Below are positions 1 to 5,537 of a stretch of DNA of 11,998 nt, in pieces (the first letter of the stretch is position 1; every line of letters starts with the position of its first letter). The stretch is from NCBI GenBank assembly GCA_013151655.1, contig JAADHX010000217.1:1-11998 (forward strand). Reading direction: 5' to 3'. The position numbers were made by a program, and so were the translations under genes. The stretch is from Actinomycetota bacterium (GTDB lineage: Bacteria > Actinomycetota > Acidimicrobiia > Acidimicrobiales > Poriferisodalaceae). The notes below the pieces were generated by a model. That model had not been told where the DNA came from. It worked only from the letters and a program-made list of their open reading frames with translations, and did not search any database.

Positions 1-416
1 GCATAGAAGCGGCGTTGGCTGACAACACCGAGAGTTACGCCGACGCTCGACGCGACACTGAGCATGCGATCGCAATCTGCGACCGAAGTAGCCATCGGCT
101 TTTCGACCAGAACATGGGCACCTTGGTTCATCGCGGCAACGGCGACCTCAGCATGTGTCGGGTGGGGAGTCGCGACGATGACGACGTCGATCCGTGCCGA
201 TTCGATCATCGCTGAAATGTTGTCAAACGGGAGTAACTCGTTGCGATCGGCAAAGTGTGTCGTGCGCTCGAGATCACGGCCGCAAACGGCAACGGCGACC
301 GCACCTGGAAGGTCTCGCAACACGCGAACGTACAGCGCTGCCACGTTGCCGTGGCCGACGATGGCGCACCGGATCGGACGAATCGATTGTGGAGCTGACT
401 CAACTATGCCTACCAC
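1..416 (-). CDS. Gfo/Idh/MocA-family NAD(P)-dependent oxidoreductase, N-terminal part (runs off the left edge)
   Basis: The visible part is about 138 codons and is the Rossmann-fold half of a sugar or polyol dehydrogenase of the Gfo/Idh/MocA family. It begins with the dinucleotide-binding stretch CAIVGHGNVAALYV. It continues with the family's VVIVATPHPTHAEVA strand-helix region and the diagnostic EKP motif in HVLVEKPMA. The C-terminal substrate domain lies outside the window. Family members act in the cytoplasm on sugars, inositols or sugar acids; the substrate here cannot be told. It is downstream of, and in the same direction as, the FadR-type regulator at 568-1305. The start is uncertain. 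The best Shine-Dalgarno (GGAGGT, 420-415) sits 7 nt before an in-frame ATA (407-405). GTG at 416-414 lies inside that Shine-Dalgarno, and GTG at 434-432 has none. I place the start at 416 as a compromise. It is a different lineage from the dehydrogenase at 10942-11976. Confidence 0.85.
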   Translation of the reverse strand, partial: MVGIVESAPQSIRPIRCAIVGHGNVAALYVRVLRDLPGAVAVAVCGRDLERTTHFADRNELLPFDNISAMIESARIDVVIVATPHPTHAEVAVAAMNQGAHVLVEKPMATSVADCDRMLSVASSVGVTLGVVSQRRFY

Positions 417-451
417 CTCCGTAAGACGATTCACGAGGGAAAACTCAGACA

Positions 452-467
452 GGTAGACCGGTAGACC
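452..467. promoter_or_regulatory. Tandem GGTAGACC x2, candidate operator for the FadR-type regulator
   Basis: The sequence GGTAGACCGGTAGACC is two perfect 8-bp direct repeats. Each has a GGT-nn-ACC layout like the GT...AC half-sites bound by GntR proteins. It lies at the predicted transcription start of the left dehydrogenase, just downstream of a candidate promoter. A closely matching 16-mer, 13 of 16 identical, occurs at 1464-1479 upstream of the MBL hydrolase. The role as operator is inferred from these two occurrences. Confidence 0.4.
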
Positions 468-468
468 C

Positions 469-497
469 CTCGTACCGAGCATATCACCTGGCGTCAA
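469..497 (-). promoter_or_regulatory. Candidate sigma70-type promoter for the left dehydrogenase
   Basis: On the minus strand TTGACG (497-492) is followed by exactly 17 bp and then TACGAG (474-469). The -35 is good and the -10 is weak. A start near 462 would fall inside the GGTAGACC repeat, which would suit repression. This is a pattern match only. Confidence 0.3.
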
Positions 498-567
498 AAC
501 AAGGTGCGCCAGACCAACGCATCCCCCAGGATGTCTGCTCCCTCCGATCCTGAGACACCCCAGCCCG

Positions 568-1305
568 TCAGATAGACGACGAACTTTCACCATCTATGAC
601 AGCCTGTATCCGGGCGAGAGCTCTGGCCATGTGGTGGCTCATGGCGGTAGCGGCGGCATCAGCGTCTTGAGCTTCGACCGCTTCGAAAACAGCGAGGTGT
701 TCTTCGTAGTAGGAAGAGAGGTCATCGCTGTTCTCGAGGGTCTTTTTCGACCAGACCATAAGAAGTGCTTGCATACTGTCGAGGATACGCCGAAATAGGA
801 TGTTTCCTGATGCCTCCGCCATTGCAAGGTGGAAAGCCACGTCTGCGTCCCTGAACGCCGATCGGTCGCCTATCGAACTGCGCATCCCCTCGAGATGGGT
901 TCTCATTCGTTCGAGTTGGAGGTCGTCTCGTCGCGCAGCGGACGTTCGTGCAACGGCGACCTCCATATACGTACGCATCTCGATCACGTCCTGAGTCGGT
1001 TTCTCTCCAAGGAGGAGACTCCATTCGACCACTTCCGGGAGGATCGCCGACTCAGTGCTCGCAAGGTATGTTCCGTCACCAGGCCTGACTTCGATGAGAC
1101 CCAGGAATCCGAGCGCCTTGAGTGCCTCGCGCATCACGGACCGCGCGACGCCGGCGGCTTGCGCCAGCTCTCTTTCGGACGGCAAGCGATCACCGCGCCT
1201 GAGATCAGACGTCAGCAGGTAGTTGAGCACGTTCCTCGCAACAGCAAGCGAAGTGTCTTCGCGCAGAGGGGGCGCGAGGTCAGGGAGTTTGTTGGTTTCG
1301 GGCAT
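568..1305 (-). CDS. FadR-type GntR-family transcriptional regulator (FCD ligand-binding domain)
   Basis: A 245-residue cytoplasmic repressor or activator, normal length for the FadR/FCD subfamily. The N-terminal winged helix-turn-helix (about 20-85) shows RRGDRLPSERELAQAAGVA and SVMREALKALGFLGLIEVRPGDGTYL, the classic GntR signature. The C-terminal all-helical FCD domain (about 105-235) has the D155-x3-H159 pair in DVAFHLAMAEASGN, then H203 and H224/H225, which match the family's metal-ligand positions. FCD regulators usually sense sugar acids, lactate or other organic acids. The gene starts with ATG preceded by a modest GAGAG. It is divergent from the MBL hydrolase (1534) and upstream of the dehydrogenase at the left edge, so those two are its likely targets. 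A shared 16-bp motif in front of both (452-467, 1464-1479) supports this. The effector is unknown. Confidence 0.92.
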   Translation of the reverse strand: MPETNKLPDLAPPLREDTSLAVARNVLNYLLTSDLRRGDRLPSERELAQAAGVARSVMREALKALGFLGLIEVRPGDGTYLASTESAILPEVVEWSLLLGEKPTQDVIEMRTYMEVAVARTSAARRDDLQLERMRTHLEGMRSSIGDRSAFRDADVAFHLAMAEASGNILFRRILDSMQALLMVWSKKTLENSDDLSSYYEEHLAVFEAVEAQDADAAATAMSHHMARALARIQAVIDGESSSSI

Positions 1306-1343
1306 TGACTCTCACAAAGTGGTGCACAAGCCATTGGAGTATT

Positions 1344-1392
1344 GCACACAACCCCTGTGGGAGAGAGATGCGCGTAGCCAGCGGCACACAAC
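1344..1392. repeat. Pair of GCACACAAC direct repeats in the divergent regulatory region
   Basis: GCACACAAC occurs at 1344-1352 and again at 1384-1392, exactly 40 bp apart, about four helical turns. A related GGTGCACAAG occurs at 1321-1330 next to the FadR-type gene start. This is the 228-bp gap between the divergent regulator and hydrolase genes, so the repeats could be regulator half-sites. Chance is not excluded. Confidence 0.25.
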
Positions 1393-1463
1393 AGCCGAGT
1401 ACTCCCGATGGTAGAAGCCAATCGGTCGTTGTCGTCGGCACCGCTCAAAGAAACGAACAGAGT

Positions 1464-1479
1464 GGTCGACCGGTCGTCC
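1464..1479. promoter_or_regulatory. GGTCGACCGGTCGTCC, second copy of the candidate FadR-type operator
   Basis: This 16-mer has the same two-unit layout as the site at 452-467 (GGTnGACCGGTnGnCC, 13 of 16 positions identical). It is nearly palindromic on its own, with only two mismatching positions per arm. It lies 54 bp before the ATG of the MBL hydrolase, in the shared region with the FadR-type regulator. It is a plausible site where that regulator controls the hydrolase. Confidence 0.4.
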
Positions 1480-1533
1480 GCTTTTCGACTAAGGTGAAGG
1501 AACGCGACAATCATGTAGAGGGACAGGCAACGA

Positions 1534-2364
1534 ATGACAACAAACAAAGAAGATACGACAAATGATGGTTCGTCTCCCTCTGACTCGTCGGCTGCGGTCG
1601 GAGACGTTTCTCTCCGGTTCCTCGGGACCGCCGCGTTCGAAGTCACGACCGCAAACGGTATCAACCTTCTCATTGATCCATATCTCGAGGAGAACCTCGA
1701 ATCACCACTCAAGATCGCGGATCTCCAACACATCGATCTGCTGGTCATAACACACGCCGCCTACGACCACCTGGGCGACACCCTCGAAATCATGCGGCGC
1801 TGGCCGAACATCACGTGTCTTGCCGGTGTAGACGTTCGGGGATACCTCATGGCTGAAGGAATCGCTGCCGACCGGATCTGGTCAAGTCCTTGGGGCATGA
1901 TGATCTCCGTTGCGGGAGTCAGGATTCGCCCCGTGTACTCACGGCACTGGTCTTACATCGAGAACAAGAACGGCACTCCGTACGCGAGCATCCCGATGGC
2001 CTACATCATCCATGCATCCGAGTCATGCCGCATATACGTCTCGGGCGATACCGCGATCTTCAGCGACATGAAACTCATTGGTGAACTCTACGAACCCACT
2101 ATCGGCCTCATCAACGTCGGCTTTCCTCGGAACCATCGTGGAGCAGAACACGGGGCGCCGGAATACCTTTCAGGAGAGATGGACGCAATCGAAGCGGCGA
2201 TGGCGGTCCAATGGCTCGGACTTGAAACCGCTATTCCATGCCACCACGACGATATAACACTCCCGGAGATTGTCGACTTCGCCGCAAGGGTGACCGCTGC
2301 AGGTAGTTCCGGCGTAGAGCTCCTCAGTCCTGGCGACTCGTTCCACGTCGCGCCACCGGCGTGA
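1534..2364 (+). CDS. UlaG-like metallo-beta-lactamase-fold hydrolase (putative sugar lactonase)
   Basis: A 276-residue MBL-fold protein of the UlaG-like group, whose type member is L-ascorbate-6-phosphate lactonase. After a low-complexity Ser/Thr/Asp-rich N-terminus (1-24) come the first strands VSLRFLGTAAFEV and NLLIDPY. The metal motif follows (THAAYDHLGD, 73-82), then RHWSY (H138), YVSGDT (D172) and PCHHDD (H237/H238). The metal motif is odd: the usual HxHxDH reads H74-A-A76-Y-D78-H79, so the second histidine is missing. The ATG at 1534 has GAGGGA about 9 nt upstream. The gene is divergent from the FadR-type regulator and convergent with the gluconokinase. This setting fits opening of a sugar lactone made by a Gfo/Idh/MocA enzyme and passed on to an aldonate kinase. 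That role is inferred; the MBL fold is clear. Confidence 0.85.
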   Translation: MTTNKEDTTNDGSSPSDSSAAVGDVSLRFLGTAAFEVTTANGINLLIDPYLEENLESPLKIADLQHIDLLVITHAAYDHLGDTLEIMRRWPNITCLAGVDVRGYLMAEGIAADRIWSSPWGMMISVAGVRIRPVYSRHWSYIENKNGTPYASIPMAYIIHASESCRIYVSGDTAIFSDMKLIGELYEPTIGLINVGFPRNHRGAEHGAPEYLSGEMDAIEAAMAVQWLGLETAIPCHHDDITLPEIVDFAARVTAAGSSGVELLSPGDSFHVAPPA

Positions 2365-2445
2365 CCACCGTTCGGGCAAGCGATCTCTGGCGCGACCCTG
2401 TACCGGTCCGCTCGGGGCCATAGCTCATGCGATTTCGACACAATT

Positions 2446-2943
2446 TCATTCTGGCCCGAATGCCCTGACCACGAGGGCAACGATCGCATCCACGTCCTGA
2501 GATACGTCGATCACAAAAGCCGCTTCGGGTTCTTCGAGGGCCTTCAACTGACTGTCGAGCATGTCGTGACTCATGAAATGACCACGTCTCGCCTCGATCC
2601 GACGAGCAATCACGTTGCGGTCTCCCGTCAGGTAGACGAGTTCGACGTTGTTTTGGCCAAGCAGTTGATCTCGGAAGTCCGCCTCAAGTGCTGAACACGC
2701 GAGTACGAGGGACTTTCCCTGATCCTCATATCCGTTCATCACTTCGAGAAGGTTCACCAGCCATGGCTCTCGATCCTCACTCGTCAATGGAACACCGGAA
2801 GACATCTTCGCAACATTTCTTGCAGGATGATGATCATCACCCTCGCAGAATTCCCATCCCAGTTCGTGCGCTGCTGCCCTCCCCACGACCGACTTTCCAC
2901 TGCCAGATACACCCATGATGATGATTGTTCGCCGGCGATACAT
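2446..2943 (-). CDS. gntK: Gluconokinase (GntK/IdnK family)
   Basis: A 165-residue P-loop kinase, typical length for thermoresistant gluconokinase, which converts D-gluconate plus ATP to 6-phosphogluconate in the cytoplasm. The Walker A loop GVSGSGKS is at 11-18. It is followed by the family blocks FCEGDDHHPARNVAKMSSGVPL (in two parts, 32-53), DREPWL (57-62), CSALEADFRDQLL and the HFM...DSQLKALEEP block near the C-terminus. The ATG at 2943 has GAGGGA 6 nt upstream. It converges on the MBL hydrolase across an 81-bp gap with no clear terminator. A related aldonate could be the true substrate, since the neighbouring dehydrogenase and lactonase-like genes would feed such a kinase. Confidence 0.93.
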   Translation of the reverse strand: MYRRRTIIIMGVSGSGKSVVGRAAAHELGWEFCEGDDHHPARNVAKMSSGVPLTSEDREPWLVNLLEVMNGYEDQGKSLVLACSALEADFRDQLLGQNNVELVYLTGDRNVIARRIEARRGHFMSHDMLDSQLKALEEPEAAFVIDVSQDVDAIVALVVRAFGPE

Positions 2944-3214
2944 TCAGCTTCCCTCGCGTCGCGTGCTGCAGACCATTCCAGCGATAGTGCTCAACAGAAC
3001 CTCTCATCGACCAACCAGTTCATCGTTGAAGACCAGGCTGCACGATAATGTTGGCCATTGTCTCTTCGATAGAGCGTACCGTTGTATCGCCAAGTCGCCG
3101 AAGACATCGACAGACGAGAGCCAAAAGTACATCCGCGTAGAACGGAATTCGCTCCCCACGAACGATGGATCAACTGATCGAGTCCCTGTACCCCACGTTC
3201 GTGTGCCCGAGGCT
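2944..3214. other. Unassigned stretch between gluconokinase and the dehydrogenase pseudogene
   Basis: No intact gene was found. The minus strand holds one reading frame without stops over 3169-3020 (about 50 codons, including DVLLALVCRCLRRLGDTTV). It has no clear start, no ribosome site and no family I recognise. It could be a scrap of a decayed gene or simply the upstream region of gntK. The plus-strand frames that run into the pseudogene look like chance. Confidence 0.4.
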
Positions 3215-3525
3215 TCAGTTGCCGACGCGGACGACCGACCGACTCGTGGCGGATTCGTACCCGGCTTGCACCACCGCCAGCGTCCTGAGTTCGCTTCTGC
3301 CCGTAGTCGGACCTACCGCTTCTCCGCGCACATTTGCAATGAAGGCTTGACCTCGCGTGCGTACGAAGAGTGTCCGTCTTGAGAGAATGGGAGATACGTT
3401 TCCCGCGTGGATTTCGAAACTCGGTAACCCTTCGAGTTCACCACATCTGCGATTGCTGCGATGGCTTCGATCTGTCGACTACCAGCCCAGCCCAGCCCAG
3501 CCCAGCCCGCGCATGCGATGCACAT
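3215..3525 (-). pseudogene. Decayed Gfo/Idh/MocA oxidoreductase, paralogue of the gene at 10942-11976
   Basis: Only the two ends of the gene remain. From ATG 3525 the N-terminal piece reads (FR)MCIACAGWAG...SRQIEAIAAIADV, matching FRICVIGGGWAGSRQIEAVA of the intact copy. It then jumps directly to VNSKGYRV...SSYAREV, which matches residues 270-299 of the intact protein. About 229 codons, including the EKP region and most of the substrate domain, are deleted; the junction is near 3438-3446. A 1-nt deletion near 3345-3350 then breaks the frame. In the restored frame the tail reads VRGEAVGPTTGRSEL and AVVQAGYESA, ending at a TGA (3217-3215), as in the intact gene. The nucleotide-binding loop is also altered by a CCAGC expansion. 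The DNA is clearly diverged from the other copy, so the duplication is not recent. It lies downstream of the HutC-type regulator, the same arrangement as at the right edge. Confidence 0.85.
3482..3508. repeat. Pentanucleotide tandem repeat (CCAGC)5
   Basis: Five perfect copies of CCAGC (3482-3506) followed by CC. On the minus strand this encodes a duplicated GWAG-LGWAG inside what was the Gly-rich dinucleotide-binding loop of the pseudogene. Relative to the intact copy it looks like a 15-bp slippage expansion of an ancestral GGGCTGG-type sequence. Confidence 0.8.
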
Positions 3526-3563
3526 ACGAAAGACTAACGGGCAGCTCCAGTCCAGTTGTTAGT

Positions 3564-3587
3564 GAATGTATAGTCTTGTATACATTC
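3564..3587. promoter_or_regulatory. Perfect 9-bp inverted repeat, candidate GntR operator upstream of the pseudogene
   Basis: GAATGTATA (3564-3572) and TATACATTC (3579-3587) form perfect arms around a 6-bp spacer, GTCTTG. The AT-rich core with GTATA/TATAC resembles HutC-type operators. It lies between the stop of the HutC-type gene and the start of the dehydrogenase pseudogene, where an operator for that lost gene would sit. A weak hairpin role is possible, but the arms are too AT-rich for a good terminator. Confidence 0.45.
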
Positions 3588-3636
3588 GAGTGCCTGCACC
3601 ACTAAGGGTGGACCATCTTGTGCAGCATGTACGTGT

Positions 3637-4398
3637 TCATTGTTTGATTTCAACCCTGAGGTCGGCCGGCTGGGAGGTATCAACGCTGAATTTGAATCTG
3701 TCACCACGGTACAGCGCTTTGGTGTATCGGACGGGAGTTCCTGCAGAAAAGGCGACCCCCTCGATCATCAGCAGCGGTGACCCAGCTTCGATGCCTAACT
3801 CTTCGGCTTCGTCGGGGCTGGCAAGTACCGCTTCGACCGTGTCGCGAGAGTGCTCGACTCGGGCACCAACGGCAGCCATTGCACTCGTCAAAGACCCGCT
3901 CAGGTCGTGGTTGAGAATGGCACCATATCCCCCTGGAAGATACGAACTATGGATAGCGGCAGGTTGGCCTTCAACAATCCTGAGCCTTCGGATGTACACC
4001 GTCGATGCGCCAGGGACGATCTGCAAGGCGTTCGCCACCTCATCGGGTGCGGGAGCCATACTGTTTCGCAGCACCGTGGTCGACAATTGCAGACCCAGTG
4101 CCGACATTGCTTGGCCGAAACTGAGCTGTGTGCTCAGTCCGTGTGCGATCTTCGGCGGGGCAACAAACGTGCCCTTTCCTTGCCGCCGGAAGAGCATCCC
4201 TTCCGCAACGAGTCGGTCGACAGCCTTGCGCGCAGTCATACGGGAAACGCCGAACGTTGCGGCAAGTTTGAGTTCGGAACTCACTCTACTCATTGGTTCG
4301 AGCTCACCAACATTTACTGCCCGCCCAATCCTCTGCTCGATCTGGATGTACAGCGGAACCGGTGAGTCCTGGTCAAGTTCGGTTGTATCAAATCCCAT
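3637..4398 (-). CDS. HutC-type GntR-family transcriptional regulator (UTRA domain)
   Basis: A 253-residue regulator, typical length for the HutC subfamily. The winged helix (about 13-82) includes VPLYIQIEQRIGRAVNVGEL, SSELKLAATFGVSRMTARKAVDRL and FRRQGKGTFVA. The UTRA ligand-binding domain (about 95-245) shows RRLRIVEGQPAAIHSSYLP, ASPDEAEELGIEAGSPLLMI and the C-terminal YRGDRFKF. The usual LPSE before helix 2 reads VSSE, a mild deviation. ATG 4398 has AAGGGA 6 nt upstream. It is divergent from the seven-gene operon starting at 4539 with only 140 bp between. A perfect TGGTATATACCA palindrome lies in that gap, so it very likely controls the operon and itself. UTRA regulators bind small metabolites such as sugar phosphates. 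Its C-terminus DLRVEIKQ nearly matches the fragment at the right window edge, showing it has a paralogue. Confidence 0.93.
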   Translation of the reverse strand: MGFDTTELDQDSPVPLYIQIEQRIGRAVNVGELEPMSRVSSELKLAATFGVSRMTARKAVDRLVAEGMLFRRQGKGTFVAPPKIAHGLSTQLSFGQAMSALGLQLSTTVLRNSMAPAPDEVANALQIVPGASTVYIRRLRIVEGQPAAIHSSYLPGGYGAILNHDLSGSLTSAMAAVGARVEHSRDTVEAVLASPDEAEELGIEAGSPLLMIEGVAFSAGTPVRYTKALYRGDRFKFSVDTSQPADLRVEIKQ

Positions 4399-4486
4399 AT
4401 CTGTATCCCTTGGAGTCGTGCCTCACATGCGAACGTACCACATGGATTGAAATGTCCACCGCGTATGTTCCCTAAGCAGTCTTGAG

Positions 4487-4510
4487 TATGCTATGGTATA
4501 TACCAGCATA
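4487..4510. promoter_or_regulatory. Candidate operator of the HutC-type regulator, centred on TGGTATATACCA
   Basis: A perfect 12-bp palindrome (4494-4505) is extended by outer arms TATGC (4487-4491) and GCATA (4506-4510), with two extra bases on the left. It fits the GT-(n)-TA-(n)-AC type of site known for HutC-family proteins. It is the strongest palindrome in the gap between the regulator and the operon. A -10-like TATAAA (4519-4524) lies 13 bp downstream, so a bound repressor would cover the -35 region. Confidence 0.65.
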
Positions 4511-4518
4511 GACCAGAA

Positions 4519-4524
4519 TATAAA
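4519..4524 (+). promoter_or_regulatory. Candidate -10 element of the operon promoter
   Basis: TATAAA is the best -10 match ahead of the first operon gene. No good -35 lies 17 bp upstream, where the palindrome is. A start near 4531 would leave a leader of only about 8 nt, so the real start may differ. Confidence 0.25.
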
Positions 4525-4538
4525 GGTAGGGTGCCTAG

Positions 4539-5537
4539 ATGAAAGTCCGATTGCCCAGTGCGCGACCACCCACGACTGTCGACCCGGATGCCAAATTATT
4601 GTACCAGGAGATGTGGCGGTCGATGGTGCTCATCAGAAGGTTCGAGTTGCGCGTCAACGAATTGTTCCTGCGCGGTTTAATTCCCGGAACTATTCATCTC
4701 AGTCATGGACAGGAGGCAACAGCGGCCGGTACTTGCCTCGCTCTGGAAACTAACGATCGCATCACGATCACCCATCGCGGTCATGGTCAGGCGCTGGCGA
4801 AGGGTGTGACTGCTGAGTCGATGATGGCCGAACTCTTCGGGAAGGCGACTGGCTGTTGCGGCGGCCGCGGAGGCTCGCTACACGTCGGGGACATGTCTGT
4901 TGGTGCATTGCCCGCCATTGCGATCGTTGGGGCCTCCTCACCGATCGCAACAGGCATGGCTCTTGCGTACAAGAGAAAGAATACAGGCCAGGTCGTAGCG
5001 AATTTCTTCGGTGACGGCACAGCCAACAAAGGCGATTGGCATGAATCTATGAACCTGGCGGCGATCTGGGACCTGCCGGTGGTGTTCGTTTGCGAAAACA
5101 ACCTTTGGGCAGTCTCTACGCATATCAGTGACACGATGCGCGTCGAGCATGTGGCTGATCGAGCAGTGGCGTATGGGATGCCGGGTCATACGATCGATGG
5201 CAACGACCCGGTTGCCGTGTATGACACAGTTGCTACGGCAGTAGATCGGGCGCGCTCGGGCGGTGGCCCCACACTCGTCGAATGCTTGACCTACCGACGC
5301 GGCGGACACAAGAGGGATGATCCAGCAACGTATCGACCAACCGAAGAAGTGGACGCCTGGCTTGCTGACGACCCGATCGAGCGCTTCCGAACGACTCTCC
5401 TGAACGGAATCATGACGCATGCGCAACTCAAGACAATCGAGGAGGACGTCGACGCGGAGCTCGACGCTGCTGTCGCCGCAGCCGAAGCCGCTCCCGTTCC
5501 AGACCCCCGAACGGTGGAGGACCACGTCTATGGATGA
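4539..5537 (+). CDS. ThDP-dependent dehydrogenase E1 component, alpha subunit (acetoin/pyruvate dehydrogenase type)
   Basis: A 332-residue E1-alpha of the branched 2-oxoacid/acetoin dehydrogenase group, the usual length for AcoA/PdhA. The thiamine diphosphate motif starts at GDG (158-160, FFGDGTANKGDWHESMNLA) and ends at ENN (186-188), the standard spacing. Also visible are IHLSHGQEA (52-60), THRGHGQALAKG (78-89), GGRGGSLHV, and the loop YRRGGHKRDDPATYR (252-266), which corresponds to the phosphorylation/active-site loop with its conserved histidine. With E1-beta it decarboxylates a 2-oxoacid or cleaves an acyloin and passes the acyl group to E2. ATG 4539 has AGGTAGGG upstream. It is the first gene of the operon and its stop overlaps the next start by 8 nt. 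Sequence alone does not decide between acetoin, pyruvate or a sugar-derived substrate. Confidence 0.93.
   Translation: MKVRLPSARPPTTVDPDAKLLYQEMWRSMVLIRRFELRVNELFLRGLIPGTIHLSHGQEATAAGTCLALETNDRITITHRGHGQALAKGVTAESMMAELFGKATGCCGGRGGSLHVGDMSVGALPAIAIVGASSPIATGMALAYKRKNTGQVVANFFGDGTANKGDWHESMNLAAIWDLPVVFVCENNLWAVSTHISDTMRVEHVADRAVAYGMPGHTIDGNDPVAVYDTVATAVDRARSGGGPTLVECLTYRRGGHKRDDPATYRPTEEVDAWLADDPIERFRTTLLNGIMTHAQLKTIEEDVDAELDAAVAAAEAAPVPDPRTVEDHVYG

Noticed and set aside
2370..2460. TTCGGGC and GCCCGAA as stem of a terminator between the MBL hydrolase and gntK
   Set aside because: The arms are 77 bp apart, one is inside the gntK gene, and there is no U-tract.
2915..3382. Plus-strand frame of 155 codons spanning the gap before the pseudogene
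   Set aside because: It crosses the minus-strand dehydrogenase remnant and the gntK start; composition and lack of any recognisable motif suggest chance.
3482..3508. Tandem repeat as a CRISPR-like or origin iteron array
   Set aside because: The units are only 5 bp with no spacers, and they fall in a pseudogene coding for a Gly-rich loop; slippage explains them.
3591..3616. GTGCCTGCAC and nearby CCACTAAGGGTGG as a terminator of the HutC-type gene
   Set aside because: The stems are 4-5 bp with small imperfect loops and no U-tract on the minus strand.
3566..4450. Long plus-strand reading frame (294 codons) opposite the HutC-type regulator
   Set aside because: It is antisense to a clear GntR gene, has no domain or ribosome site, and runs across the regulator's start.
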